From Geodermatophilus obscurus DSM 43160 (GTDB lineage: Bacteria; Actinomycetota; Actinomycetes; Mycobacteriales; Geodermatophilaceae), in the NCBI RefSeq assembly GCF_000025345.1, contig NC_013757.1, positions 1,612,001-1,676,000 of the forward strand: a DNA stretch of 64,000 bases. The letters run 5' to 3'. The notes below the pieces were generated by a model, which ran no database searches, was not told the origin of the DNA, and saw only the letters and a program-made list of their open reading frames with translations. Each line of letters starts with the position of its first letter. Positions within the stretch are counted from its first letter, which is position 1. Shown here piece after piece: positions 1 through 8,287 of this stretch. A program made the position numbers and the translations under genes.

Positions 1-310
1 TGTGCCGCCCGAGAGCCGCCCACGCATAGCCCAGCCGCAGGACGTCGTGGCGTGAGGTCAGGAACTCGGTGAACCTCGCGGCCTCGGACAGCACCCTCCG
101 GGCATGCGGCAGCACCTGTTGCCCGGTGCTGGTGAGCTCGCACCCGCGCGGCACCCGCCGCAACAGCCGGTCCCCGAGGGTCTTCTCCAGTCCCGCGATC
201 GTGCGGGAGACCGCGGCCTGCGAGACGTACAACTGCGCGGCGGCGTCGGTGAACGACCCTGCTTCAGCGACCGTGACGAAGAACCGCAGCTCCCGGAGAC
301 TCCACTCCAT
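1..310 (-). CDS. LysR-family transcriptional regulator, N-terminal part (runs off left edge)
   Basis: Reading leftward from an ATG at 310, the frame is open to the window edge for about 103 residues. It begins MEWSLRELRFFVTVAEAGSF and continues with AAAQLYVSQAAVSRTIAGLE, the winged helix-turn-helix of LysR-type regulators, followed by the linker helix. The effector-binding domain lies outside the window. It diverges from an EamA transporter starting 69 bp away, the usual layout for a LysR regulator controlling its neighbour. The effector is unknown. The family call is secure; the role in controlling the exporter is inferred from position. Confidence 0.85.
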   Translation of the reverse strand, partial: MEWSLRELRFFVTVAEAGSFTDAAAQLYVSQAAVSRTIAGLEKTLGDRLLRRVPRGCELTSTGQQVLPHARRVLSEAARFTEFLTSRHDVLRLGYAWAALGRH

Positions 311-379
311 GACCAAAGCGTATGGAAGTGCCAGAACATGCACTAGGGTCATGCGGCGCCACACCCCTACCGTCGGCGC

Positions 380-1339
380 ATGAACGCCCTCGACATCGCT
401 GAACGCGCGCACTCCGCGCCGGCCGGCCGCCGACAGTTCTCCGCTGCCACGGCCACCCCGCGTCAGCGCGGTGCCGGCATCGCGCTGATGCTCGCCAGCT
501 CGGCGTCGAACCAGACCGGCGCCGCCCTGGGTGCGTTGGCGTTCCCGGCCATCGGTCCGGTCGGCGTGGTCGCGGTCCGCCAGTTCGTCACCGCCCTCGT
601 CCTGACGCCGATCGTGCGCCCGAGGCTCCGTGGCCTGCGCCAGGACCAGTGGTGGCCGGTCCTCGGTCTGGTGGTCGTGTTCAGCGTGATGAACCTCAGC
701 CTGTATGCCGCGATCGACCGCATCGGGCTCGGCCTGGCCGTCACCTTGGAGTTCCTCGGCCCGCTCACCGTCGCCATCGCCGGCTCACGGCGGGTGCTCA
801 CCATCGCCTGCGCCGCTCTGGCCGGGATCGGCGTGGTGGTGCTGACCGACCCGGGGCCCAGCACGGACCTCATCGGCATCGCCCTGGCCCTGCTCGCGGC
901 GCTGGCCTGGGGCTCCTACATCCTGCTCAACCGCACCCTCGGCCAGCGGCTTCCCGGCCTGCACGGCACCGCTGTGGCCAGCCTCGTCACCGCCGCCGCC
1001 TGGACCCCCATCGCCGTGACGTGGTTCGCCTTCCACGCCCCCACTGCCGCGGCCGTCGCCCTCGCCGTCGCCTGCGGGCTGATGTCCTCCATCGCGCCCT
1101 ACGTCGCCGACCTGCTCGCCCTGCGCCGAGTACCCGCCCAGGTGTTCGGCACCTTCACCAGCACCAACCCCGTCTGGGCGGTCCTGGCCGGCTGGCTGCT
1201 GCTCCACCAAGCCCTCGACCTCAACGAGTGGATCGGGATCGGCCTGATCGTCACCAGCAACGTCGTCGTCTCCGCAGGGGCACTCACCTCGTCGAGGGGG
1301 GAGGTGCGAGCAGCGGCGCTCCGGGACATCGCAGACTGA
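380..1339 (+). CDS. EamA-family (RhtA-like) metabolite exporter
   Basis: This 319-residue, strongly hydrophobic protein has about ten membrane segments in two EamA repeats (roughly residues 30-160 and 165-305). Recognisable pieces are the first-repeat AIDRIGLGLAVTLEFLGPL and the second-repeat VFGTFTSTNPVWAVLAGWLL, which resemble threonine/homoserine exporters of the RhtA type. The family exports amino acids or related small metabolites across the cytoplasmic membrane; the substrate cannot be read from sequence. It is divergent from the LysR gene and probably under its control. Confidence 0.82.
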   Translation: MNALDIAERAHSAPAGRRQFSAATATPRQRGAGIALMLASSASNQTGAALGALAFPAIGPVGVVAVRQFVTALVLTPIVRPRLRGLRQDQWWPVLGLVVVFSVMNLSLYAAIDRIGLGLAVTLEFLGPLTVAIAGSRRVLTIACAALAGIGVVVLTDPGPSTDLIGIALALLAALAWGSYILLNRTLGQRLPGLHGTAVASLVTAAAWTPIAVTWFAFHAPTAAAVALAVACGLMSSIAPYVADLLALRRVPAQVFGTFTSTNPVWAVLAGWLLLHQALDLNEWIGIGLIVTSNVVVSAGALTSSRGEVRAAALRDIAD

Positions 1340-1525
1340 CCGTGGCCGGGCGGCGATGGCCCGAGCGGCTCCTGGCCCCCGTTGCAGACACGCGTCGTCG
1401 GGGCCTGTGCGCTGATCTGCTCCTGCTGGCTCCCCGCCGTCGTCCTGAGAGGAGTTCTCAGCCTCCAGACGAGGCCCATCCGGACGAGGACGAGGCGGAA
1501 CCCGGCAGGGGGCCACCGCACCGGC

Positions 1526-2377
1526 TCAGCCCTCCCGGACGCCCACCAGCGGCAGGGTGAACGCGCCGGACTGGATGCCGGCCAGATCCAGGGCGAGGAA
1601 CCGGAAGCCGGCGGCCCGCACCACCGAGATCGCCTGCTCCCGCAGCGGGTCCGACACGAGCGCCGGCAGGTCCTCGACCGCGACCTCGAGGCGGGCGACG
1701 TCCCCGTGGTGGCGGACCCGCAGGTCGCCGAGCCCGAGCCGCCGCAGCCCGGCCTCGGCCGCCTCCACCTGGGCGAGCTTCTCGGGGGAGACCTCGCTGA
1801 AGTGCGGGATCCGCGAGGCCAGGCACGGCGCCGCGGGCTTGTCCGCGCAGGGCAGCTCCAGCGCGCGGGCGATCCGGCGCACCGCGGCCTTGTCCAGGCC
1901 GGCGTCGGCCAGCGGGCGCAGCACGGCGTGCGCGGTGGCCGCGCGGGATCCGGGGCGGTCCGGTCTCCGGGCGTCGTCGGCGTTCTCCCCGTAGGCGACC
2001 GCGGTCAGGCCGTACCGGGACACGACGTCCTGGGAGATCCGCTCGAACAGCTCGTCCTTGCAGTGGAAGCAGCGGTCCGGGCCGTTGCGCCGGTAGTCGG
2101 GCCGGTCCCCCTCGAAGGTCGGGACCTCCACCACGGGCACCCCGACGTGCGCGGCGACCCGGTGCGCGGCCGCCCGCTCGTCGGACGCGAGGCTGGGGGA
2201 GACCCCGAGGAGGGCGAGCACCCGGTCGGGACCGAGGGCCTCGACGGCGAGGGCGAGCGTCACCGAGGAGTCGACGCCCCCGGAGAACGCGACCCCCAGC
2301 CGCGCCGTGCCGGTCAGCCCCTGTAGGAGGCCGTCGACCGCGCGGCGGTCCTCCGGCTGCAGTGACGTCAGGGACAC
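1526..2377 (-). CDS. larE: LarE, ATP-dependent sulfur-inserting synthase for the nickel-pincer cofactor
   Basis: The 283-residue PP-loop ATPase carries FSGGVDSS at residues 31-38, the nucleotide-binding PP-loop. A RCFHCK motif sits at 102-107 and a PCLASR motif at 184-189. Family LarE enzymes adenylate the cofactor precursor made by LarB and convert its carboxylates to thiocarboxylates, often sacrificing an enzyme cysteine as sulfur donor. Several cysteines are available here (103, 106, 177, 185). It lies 10 bp downstream of larA on the same strand, so the two are probably cotranscribed, with larB-larC diverging from larA. Confidence 0.9.
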   Translation of the reverse strand: MSLTSLQPEDRRAVDGLLQGLTGTARLGVAFSGGVDSSVTLALAVEALGPDRVLALLGVSPSLASDERAAAHRVAAHVGVPVVEVPTFEGDRPDYRRNGPDRCFHCKDELFERISQDVVSRYGLTAVAYGENADDARRPDRPGSRAATAHAVLRPLADAGLDKAAVRRIARALELPCADKPAAPCLASRIPHFSEVSPEKLAQVEAAEAGLRRLGLGDLRVRHHGDVARLEVAVEDLPALVSDPLREQAISVVRAAGFRFLALDLAGIQSGAFTLPLVGVREG

Positions 2378-2387
2378 GTGTCGCGCC

Positions 2388-3683
2388 TCAGCTGATGTCG
2401 GCGAGGAGCTCGGAGCTCACGTACGGGATGGTCTGCGGCCCCTCGGGCAGCACGCACACCCGCGCGTCCGGCCCCGCCGCGTCGAGCAGCTCCCGGACCG
2501 TGGCCCCGATGTCGTGGGTCTGCTCCAGGTGGGCCGCCTCGAGGGCGTGGTCGGAGAGGTAGGAGGTCTGCATGATCACCCGCGCCCGGCTCTGGATCTT
2601 GGCCTGGACCTGCACCTGCCACTGGTCGGGCACGGTCTTCGGCCGGTTCTCGATCAGGTCGAGCAGGGCCTGGGGGGACTCCGCGGACTCGAGCACCTCG
2701 CGATAGGAGCCGTGGTTGGGGAACCCGTCCCGGCACTCGGCCGCGCAGATGATCGCGCCGCCGTCCTTGACCACCGTGGCCGCCGCGGAGATGCCCTTCA
2801 CCGCCTGGTAGAGGTTCTGGTCGAGGGGGAAGCCGGAGTTCGTGGTGACCACCACGTCGAAGGGCTCCGGCACCGGGGCCATCGCCAGCTCCCGCGCGGC
2901 CTCGCGGGCCGCAGCGTGCATGGCGAACAGCTCCCCGGCGAACGCGCCCACCACCTGCTGGTCCCGGTTGAGGGTGACGTCGAAGCCGAAGTGCACGCCC
3001 CCGACCGCCGCGACGACCGCGCGGATGTCGTCGTGCACGGGGTTGCCCTCGCAGATGCCCCACACGGCCTGGGGCGAGCCGATGCGCTCGGCGTCGTGCA
3101 GGGTCAGCACGGTCTCCAGGCCGGCCAGCCCCGGGACGGCGAGCTTGGGGCCCCCGCTGAACCCGGCGAAGAAGTGCGGCTCGACGAACCCCGTGGTGAT
3201 CCGGACGTCGGCATCCACCCAGTGCCGGTCGAGCCAGACGGGCACGCCGTTGCCGTGGGTGCCCATCCAGACCAGGGACGCCTCGTCGCGCGCGTCGTGG
3301 TTGAGGACGTGGACCCGGTCGACGACGTCGTCGCCGAGCATGCTGCGCAGCTCGGCTTCGGTGTTGCCGCGGTGCGTGCCCGTGGCCACGAGGATGACCA
3401 CGTCGTCCAGGCCGACGATCCCGTCGAGCTCCTCGAGCACGGCCGGGACCATGAGGTCCCGCGGCTGGGCGCGGGTGCCGTCGCAGACCGAGATGGCCAC
3501 CTTCTGGCCCGGTCGCACGATCTCGCGCAGCGGAGGCCCGGCCACCGGTTGACGCAGGGCCGACCGGAGGACCGCGGCCGGGTCCTCCGCGCCGGGCACG
3601 TAGCGGGGCTCGACGACCGTCGTCCGGTCGTCCGGCAGGTCGACGGTCAGACCCTGCTCGCCGTAGGCCAGTTGGACCCTCAT
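2388..3683 (-). CDS. larA: LarA-type nickel-dependent lactate racemase (or related 2-hydroxyacid racemase)
   Basis: The protein has 431 residues. His104, His170, Lys180 and His196 are spaced exactly (66, 10, 16) as the catalytic/ligand residues His108, His174, Lys184 and His200 of Lactobacillus plantarum LarA. The substrate-binding Asp-x-Thr-Arg is present at 68-71. In the family, the lysine covalently anchors the nickel-pincer nucleotide and the histidines ligate nickel and move the proton or hydride. All cofactor-assembly genes adjoin it, so it should be active. Related LarA proteins act on other 2-hydroxyacids, so lactate is only the default substrate. It is divergent from larB across a 135-bp gap. 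Confidence 0.88.
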   Translation of the reverse strand: MRVQLAYGEQGLTVDLPDDRTTVVEPRYVPGAEDPAAVLRSALRQPVAGPPLREIVRPGQKVAISVCDGTRAQPRDLMVPAVLEELDGIVGLDDVVILVATGTHRGNTEAELRSMLGDDVVDRVHVLNHDARDEASLVWMGTHGNGVPVWLDRHWVDADVRITTGFVEPHFFAGFSGGPKLAVPGLAGLETVLTLHDAERIGSPQAVWGICEGNPVHDDIRAVVAAVGGVHFGFDVTLNRDQQVVGAFAGELFAMHAAAREAARELAMAPVPEPFDVVVTTNSGFPLDQNLYQAVKGISAAATVVKDGGAIICAAECRDGFPNHGSYREVLESAESPQALLDLIENRPKTVPDQWQVQVQAKIQSRARVIMQTSYLSDHALEAAHLEQTHDIGATVRELLDAAGPDARVCVLPEGPQTIPYVSSELLADIS

Positions 3684-3818
3684 CTGATCACCCGTCCTGC
3701 CGTCCGGTCGGTTGAGCGTGCTCGGACCCTAACCGGGACCGCCGGTCCCAGCGCCGCCGCGGGCCGTACCAGCAGCAGACCGTCCGCGGAGCCCCGCTGT
3801 GGGCAGCCGGCCGCTGCC

Positions 3819-4544
3819 GTGCAGGATGCCGCTGTGGACGGCGAGGAACGCGATCCGGGGTACGTCGACCTCGGCTTCGCGCGGGTGGACACGGATCGGC
3901 TGTCCCGCACCGGTGACCCGGAGGTGGTCTACGCCGCCGGGAAGACGCCGGAGGAGGTCGTCGCCATCGTCGGGACGATCCGCGAGGCGGCTCCGCACCG
4001 GCCGGCCCTCGTCACGCGCGCGGACCCGGCGACGGTGGCGGCGGTGCGGCTGCGGTGGCCCGAGGTCCGGGTGGAGGCGGCGACGCTGGTCGTCGGGGAC
4101 CTGCCGCCGGCCCGGGGCCTGGTCGCGGTCGTCACGGCCGGGACGTCGGACGCGCCGGTGGCGGCGGAGGCGGCGACCACGGTACGGGTCTTCGGCGCCG
4201 ACGTCGTCCGGGTGGTCGACGTCGGGGTCGCCGGGCTGCACCGCGTGCTCGACGCCCGGCCGGTGCTCCAGGACGCCGACATCGTGATCGTGGTGGCGGG
4301 GATGGAGGGCGCGCTGCCCAGCGTCATCGGCGGGCTGGTCGGCACGCCGGTGGTCGCCGTGCCGACCAGCGTCGGCTACGGGGCCAGCTTCGGCGGTCTG
4401 TCCGCGCTGCTGGGGATGCTCAACTCCTGCGCCGCGGGCGTGGTCGTCTGCAACATCGACAACGGGTTCGGCGCCGGGGTGTTCGCCGCGCGGATCGCAC
4501 GGAGCATCCACGCCGGCGGCTCGGACGTCGGAGAGCCGCGGTGA
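3819..4544 (+). CDS. larB: LarB, nickel-pincer cofactor biosynthesis (NaAD carboxylase/hydrolase)
   Basis: From YVDLGFARVDTDR to the C-terminus the protein matches LarB, including the C-terminal AIR-carboxylase (PurE)-like half: VVTAGTSDAPVAAEAA, GMEGALPSVIGGLVGTPVVA and PTSVGYGASFGGLSALLGML. LarB carboxylates and cleaves nicotinic acid adenine dinucleotide in the first step of cofactor synthesis. The frame is open far upstream with no ATG. Homology begins near residue 12, so GTG at 3819 (241 aa) or 3834 are the plausible starts, and the exact start is uncertain. Its stop overlaps the GTG of larC, indicating translational coupling. Confidence 0.88.
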   Translation: MQDAAVDGEERDPGYVDLGFARVDTDRLSRTGDPEVVYAAGKTPEEVVAIVGTIREAAPHRPALVTRADPATVAAVRLRWPEVRVEAATLVVGDLPPARGLVAVVTAGTSDAPVAAEAATTVRVFGADVVRVVDVGVAGLHRVLDARPVLQDADIVIVVAGMEGALPSVIGGLVGTPVVAVPTSVGYGASFGGLSALLGMLNSCAAGVVVCNIDNGFGAGVFAARIARSIHAGGSDVGEPR

Positions 4545-5767
4545 CCCGGGTCGGGTGGCTGGACCTGAGCAACGGCGTGGCGGGCGACATGCTGCTGGGC
4601 GCCGTGGTGGGCGCGGGCGTGCCGCTTGCTGAGATCGCCGCGGCGCTGGAACCCCTGCGGCTGCCCATCACGCTGCGCGCCGAGGACGTGCAGCGCGGCG
4701 GACTGCGGGCGGTCCGGGTGGTGGTGGAAACCCCGGAGGACGGCCAGCCAGCGCGCAGCTGGTCCGACGTCCGCCGGCTGCTCGGCCGGCTCCCCGAGCC
4801 GCTGCGCTCGTCGGCGGTCGAGGTGTTCGGCGTGCTCGCGCGGGCGGAGGCGGCGGTGCACGGCGTGGCCGAGGAGGACGTGCACTTCCACGAGGTGGGC
4901 GCACTGGACGCGGTCGCCGACGTCGTCGGGGTCTGTGCCGGGGTGGCCGCCCTGCGCCTGGACCGGTTGGTGGCGTCCCCCATCGCACTCGGGGGTGGGA
5001 CGGTGCGGACGGCACACGGGACGATCCCGGTCCCCGGACCGGCCGTGCTGGCCCTGCTGGAGGCGGCGGGGGCGCCCGGGCGAGGAGGCCCCGACGAGGT
5101 GGAACTGGCCACGCCGACCGGGGTCGCGCTCGCCACCGCTCTGGCGGACCGGTTCGGTCCGATGCCGGCGCTGCGCCCGACGGCCACCGGCACCGGCGCC
5201 GGCACCCGGGACCCCGCCGGCCGGCCCAACGTGGTGCGCCTGGTCGTGGGCGAGGAGGCACCGGCCCCGTCCGACACGGCCCAAGGACTGGACACGACGA
5301 CGGCGGTGGTCCTCGAGGCCAACGTCGACGACCTGGATCCGCGCGCCTGGCCGCTGGTCCTCGCCACCCTGCTGGACGCGGGCGCCCTCGACGCCTGGCT
5401 GACCCCCGTGCTGATGAAGAAGGGCCGGCCGGCGCACGTCGTCGCGGCGCTCGCCGGTCCCGCCGAGGTCACCCGGGTCCGGAACGTCCTCCTCCGCGAG
5501 ACCACGACGCTCGGCGTCCGCGAGACGATCGTCGCCCGGCACGCCGTCCGGCGCACGTTTGGCACCGTCGACGTCGACGGGCACCCGGTCGCGGTCAAGC
5601 TCGGGTGGGCGGCCGACGGCTCGGTGGTCAACGCCATGCCCGAGTGGGAGGACGTCGCCCGGGTCGCCGCCGCGCTCGACCGACCGGTCAAGCAGGTGCT
5701 GGCGCAGGCCGTCGGGCTCGCCGAGGCGCTGGCAGCTGACGCCCGGCGCTCGCTCGCTCGGGAGTGA
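4541..5767 (+). CDS. larC: LarC, nickel insertase for the nickel-pincer cofactor, single continuous ORF
   Basis: The 408-residue protein starts at GTG, overlapping the larB stop by 4 bp. The N-terminal half has WLDLSNGVAGDMLLGAVV and HFHEVGALDAVADVVG. The C-terminal half has EANVDDLDPRAWPLVLATLL and VLMKKGRPAHVV. LarC inserts nickel into the dithiocarboxylated nucleotide using CTP. In L. plantarum the two halves are joined by a programmed frameshift; here they form one uninterrupted frame. Family assignment is firm because the larE/larA/larB neighbours corroborate it. Confidence 0.92.
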   Translation: MTRVGWLDLSNGVAGDMLLGAVVGAGVPLAEIAAALEPLRLPITLRAEDVQRGGLRAVRVVVETPEDGQPARSWSDVRRLLGRLPEPLRSSAVEVFGVLARAEAAVHGVAEEDVHFHEVGALDAVADVVGVCAGVAALRLDRLVASPIALGGGTVRTAHGTIPVPGPAVLALLEAAGAPGRGGPDEVELATPTGVALATALADRFGPMPALRPTATGTGAGTRDPAGRPNVVRLVVGEEAPAPSDTAQGLDTTTAVVLEANVDDLDPRAWPLVLATLLDAGALDAWLTPVLMKKGRPAHVVAALAGPAEVTRVRNVLLRETTTLGVRETIVARHAVRRTFGTVDVDGHPVAVKLGWAADGSVVNAMPEWEDVARVAAALDRPVKQVLAQAVGLAEALAADARRSLARE

Positions 5768-5814
5768 CGCGCGACGTCGCGCGTCAGCTACCTCGTCCGA
5801 CCACCCAGGAGGTA

Positions 5815-6045
5815 CGCCGCGCCGGAGCCGCAGTCCACCGAGGGAGTCCACGAGGCGCGCCACCGCGACGGCTCGCTGCGCGCCCGGGGCCCGTCGTCGA
5901 CGGCCGCCTGCACGGCTACTGGGAGTGGTTCCGGCTCGACGGCACCCGGCTGCGGTCGGGCACCTTCGAGGAGGGGCGCCAGGTGGGGGAGTGGACCACC
6001 CACGACCGGACGGGCGCGCCGTACAGGACGACGACGATGCGCTGA
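5815..6045 (+). pseudogene. YwqK/MORN-like small protein, broken reading frame
   Basis: Two adjoining frames together spell one small protein. The first part, ending HRDGSLRARG, is in the larC frame. The second part, starting PVVDGRLHGYWEWFRLDG and ending at the stop at 6043-6045, is one base out of phase. The junction is at the GGGG-CCC run near 5885-5890, consistent with one lost base. The combined protein resembles short YwqK-type/MORN-repeat proteins of about 80 residues. A good AGGAGG lies at 5808-5813, but no ATG/GTG/TTG follows in the first frame. It is either a decayed gene or carries an assembly indel. Function is unknown. Confidence 0.5.
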
Positions 6046-6051
6046 CGGCGC

Positions 6052-7197
6052 TCAGCCGGCCGGCACGCGGGCGACGTCCGCGTAGAGCTGCGTCATCCGG
6101 TCGACGAGCCGCTCGTGCGAGCGGGTCGCGACCAGGCAGCGCCCCCGGGCGCCCAGCCGCCGGGCGGCCTCGGGGTCGAGCAGCAGCGACACCAGGGCCC
6201 GCGCCAGGTCCTCGGCCTCGCCCGGCCGCACCAGCAGCCCGCTGCCGCCGTCCTCGACCAGGTCCGGCAGCCCACCCACCCGGCTGGCGACGACCGGCAC
6301 CCCGGCGGCCATCGCCTCGCACACCACCAGCGGCGAGCCGTCGGAGCGCGAGGGCACGGTCAGCACGTCGAGGCCGGCGAGCAGGCGCGTCGCGTCGGAG
6401 CGGTACCCGGTGAAGGTGACCGCGCCGGCCAGACCCAGCACCGCGGCGCGGTGCTCGAGGTCCGGCCGCAGCGGCCCGTCGCCGACCACGAGGAACGTCG
6501 CCTGCGGGACGACGGCCGACACCAGCGCGGCGGCTCGCAGGAAGACGTCGACGCCCTTCTCCGGGACCAGCCGGCCGACGACCCCCACCACCGGCCGCCC
6601 GGGCGACGGAGGAGGACCGCCCGCGGTGGGAGCCGCGGCCGTCGTCGGCAGCAGCACCTCCACCCGGTCGGGCGCGACCCCGTACTCGGTGACGAGCAGG
6701 TCGCGGATCGCGGTGGAGACGGCGACCACGCGGTCGGCGTGGCGGTAGACCAGGCCGCTGACGGCGCGGGCGCGGGGGTCGCGCCACGGCCCCTCGGTGT
6801 GCTCGGTGACCACGAGCGGGACTCGCACGTCCCGGACGGCGTGCGCGGCCGCGGCCGCGCTGGCGAACAGGTGGGCGTGCACCACGGCCGGCCGCAGCTC
6901 GCCGACCAGCCGGGTCAGCGCCCGGTCGTAGAGGCCGCTGACCCGGCGCTCGACCAGCTCGTCCAGCAGGACGGTCACCGGGACCCCGGCGTCGGCCAGC
7001 ACCCCGGCCCGGACCCCGCCGACCGGGCAGGCCACGTGCACCGGCCAGCCCCGCCGCCACAGCGCGACCGCGAGGTCCACGACGTAGCGCTCGGCGCCGC
7101 CGCCGTCGAGGGAGTCGACGACCAGCAGCACGGGCCGCGGCGGGACGGGGGCCGAGCCGCGCGGGGGGACGGAGGTGTCGAGCCGGGAGGCGGTCAT
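6052..7197 (-). CDS. GT4-family glycosyltransferase
   Basis: The 381-residue protein has a two-domain GT-B fold: an N-terminal acceptor domain with DSLDGGGAERYVVDLA near residue 28, and a C-terminal nucleotide-sugar domain with GRLVPEKGVDVFLRAA and VVGDGPLRPDLE. GT4 enzymes transfer a sugar from a nucleotide donor with retention, typically to cell-surface glycolipids or polysaccharide. The usual E-x7-E donor motif reads D-x7-E here (SDGSPLVVCEAMAAG). The gene stands alone, ending 7 bp from the opposed YwqK remnant. The acceptor and sugar cannot be told. Confidence 0.85.
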   Translation of the reverse strand: MTASRLDTSVPPRGSAPVPPRPVLLVVDSLDGGGAERYVVDLAVALWRRGWPVHVACPVGGVRAGVLADAGVPVTVLLDELVERRVSGLYDRALTRLVGELRPAVVHAHLFASAAAAAHAVRDVRVPLVVTEHTEGPWRDPRARAVSGLVYRHADRVVAVSTAIRDLLVTEYGVAPDRVEVLLPTTAAAPTAGGPPPSPGRPVVGVVGRLVPEKGVDVFLRAAALVSAVVPQATFLVVGDGPLRPDLEHRAAVLGLAGAVTFTGYRSDATRLLAGLDVLTVPSRSDGSPLVVCEAMAAGVPVVASRVGGLPDLVEDGGSGLLVRPGEAEDLARALVSLLLDPEAARRLGARGRCLVATRSHERLVDRMTQLYADVARVPAG

Positions 7198-7787
7198 TGG
7201 TCGCTCCGGGGAGGACGGGACCCGCGGCTGGGGTGTTCACCGACGGTATCGGCTCGACGCGGCCGCGACCCACGCATCAGGGGCGATCACCGTCACCGCC
7301 CGGACCGCCGGCCGGCCTGCACCGCCTCATCGGCCGGGTCGAGGAAGAGCGTGCTGCTGCAACCGCTGGTGATTCATCGAATGACTGCTCATACGATCCA
7401 TGGACTTCGCACCGGAATCCATGCGAAGTCGCTCGGCTGCCGCGGTTTTCGGTCCTTGGTCTTACAATCCTGCTTCGTTTGAAGTGCTCGTAGTCGCACC
7501 CCCTGAGACCATGCTGGACGAAGCGCTCACCAGTACAGCTCGACGAGCTCCGGGTCTGAGGCCGGCCCTGGTGATCGAACTCGTGCACCTGCTCGCGTCA
7601 GGTCCTGTAGCCGTTTCGGAGGATGATGACCCAGGTGGAGCCGTCAGACAGTCGATAGTTCGCCTTGGTCGTTACGCTGGCACTGCCTCGCAAGGGGCGA
7701 AGCCAGGTCGCGCTGCTACACATCGGCTGGCCGCTGTTGCGGATGGCCATTCTCGTGGATGTTGCCGACGATGAGGTAAGATGCACC
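7198..7787. other. intergenic region, AT-richer, no convincing gene
   Basis: From about 7340 the sequence is visibly less GC-rich and its third-position pattern differs from the neighbours. No frame shows a recognisable start plus coding pattern. One possible remnant is a minus-strand stretch (about 7723 to 7598) reading YRLSDGSTWVIILRNGYRT before a stop. It looks protein-like but has no identifiable start or family. The 3' end of the region carries the GAGG ribosome-binding site for the next gene. Confidence 0.4.
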
Positions 7788-8036
7788 ATGAAGTCGACTA
7801 TTCTCTGGCCCCTGGTCGTCGGTGCTGTCGTCGCACTCATCCTTGTCATTACGGCCGTCAGCATGTCGGCGTCTGGCTTCCAGTTGGACGTGGAACGGTG
7901 GGTGCTCATCGGCGCCTTCTTGGTCGTCATCTCCATGGCAGCTGCAGCGGTGGTTTCTGCGCTCAACTCGCTCAAGGAAGTGCGCGAGCGGTCGACTGGA
8001 GACGACAGGAGCAATACGTCTGGGGGTTCGTCCTAG
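7788..8036 (+). CDS. small hypothetical membrane protein
   Basis: An ATG at 7788 preceded by GAGG opens an 82-residue frame beginning MKSTILWPLVVGAVVALILV. There are two hydrophobic segments, at about residues 5-27 and 39-60, separated by a short loop containing FQLDVERW. A charged, serine/glycine-rich cytoplasmic-type tail (SLKEVRERSTGDDRSN) follows. No family is recognised. Codon use is less GC-biased than in the neighbours. It lies just left of the island boundary, in a pocket that itself looks acquired. Confidence 0.5.
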   Translation: MKSTILWPLVVGAVVALILVITAVSMSASGFQLDVERWVLIGAFLVVISMAAAAVVSALNSLKEVRERSTGDDRSNTSGGSS

Positions 8037-8238
8037 CGGTGCCTACGCCCTCTTCGGGTCCTCATGGGGTACACGAGGCAGGCGAGCTGCACCGGGGGCG
8101 CCGGCACGCCCGCGTACTCCTCGATGAGACGAGCGGGGAGTGCGTGATCTCGTAGCCGACGACGTCGGCAGCCCGCAGTGCGAGGAGTCCTCCAGACCTC
8201 CTCCAAAAGCCTGACAGACTGCTGGACCTGCAGAAACC

Positions 8239-8287
8239 CGTGGAGCGGGTGACCGGGATCGAACCGGCATGGCCAGCTTGGAAGGCT
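8239..8287 (-). repeat. left att-like copy of the tRNA-Gly(TCC) 3' half
   Basis: Aligned base by base with 22338-22386, 46 of 49 positions match. The copy covers the anticodon, the 3' anticodon stem, the variable region, the T arm and the acceptor strand with an encoded CCA. The three mismatches fall in the T arm, which can still pair. Identity stops abruptly within the anticodon loop/stem region, and the 5' half of a tRNA is absent. It is therefore an attachment-site remnant, not a functional tRNA. Confidence 0.75.

Noticed and set aside
2307-4544. 745-codon plus-strand frame as one large protein
   Set aside because: Only the last about 240 codons show homology (LarB); the rest is antisense to larA.
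4376-7273. 965-codon minus-strand open frame
   Set aside because: It is antisense to larC and out of phase with the glycosyltransferase; Arg/Gly/Pro-rich translation is typical of high-GC shadow frames.
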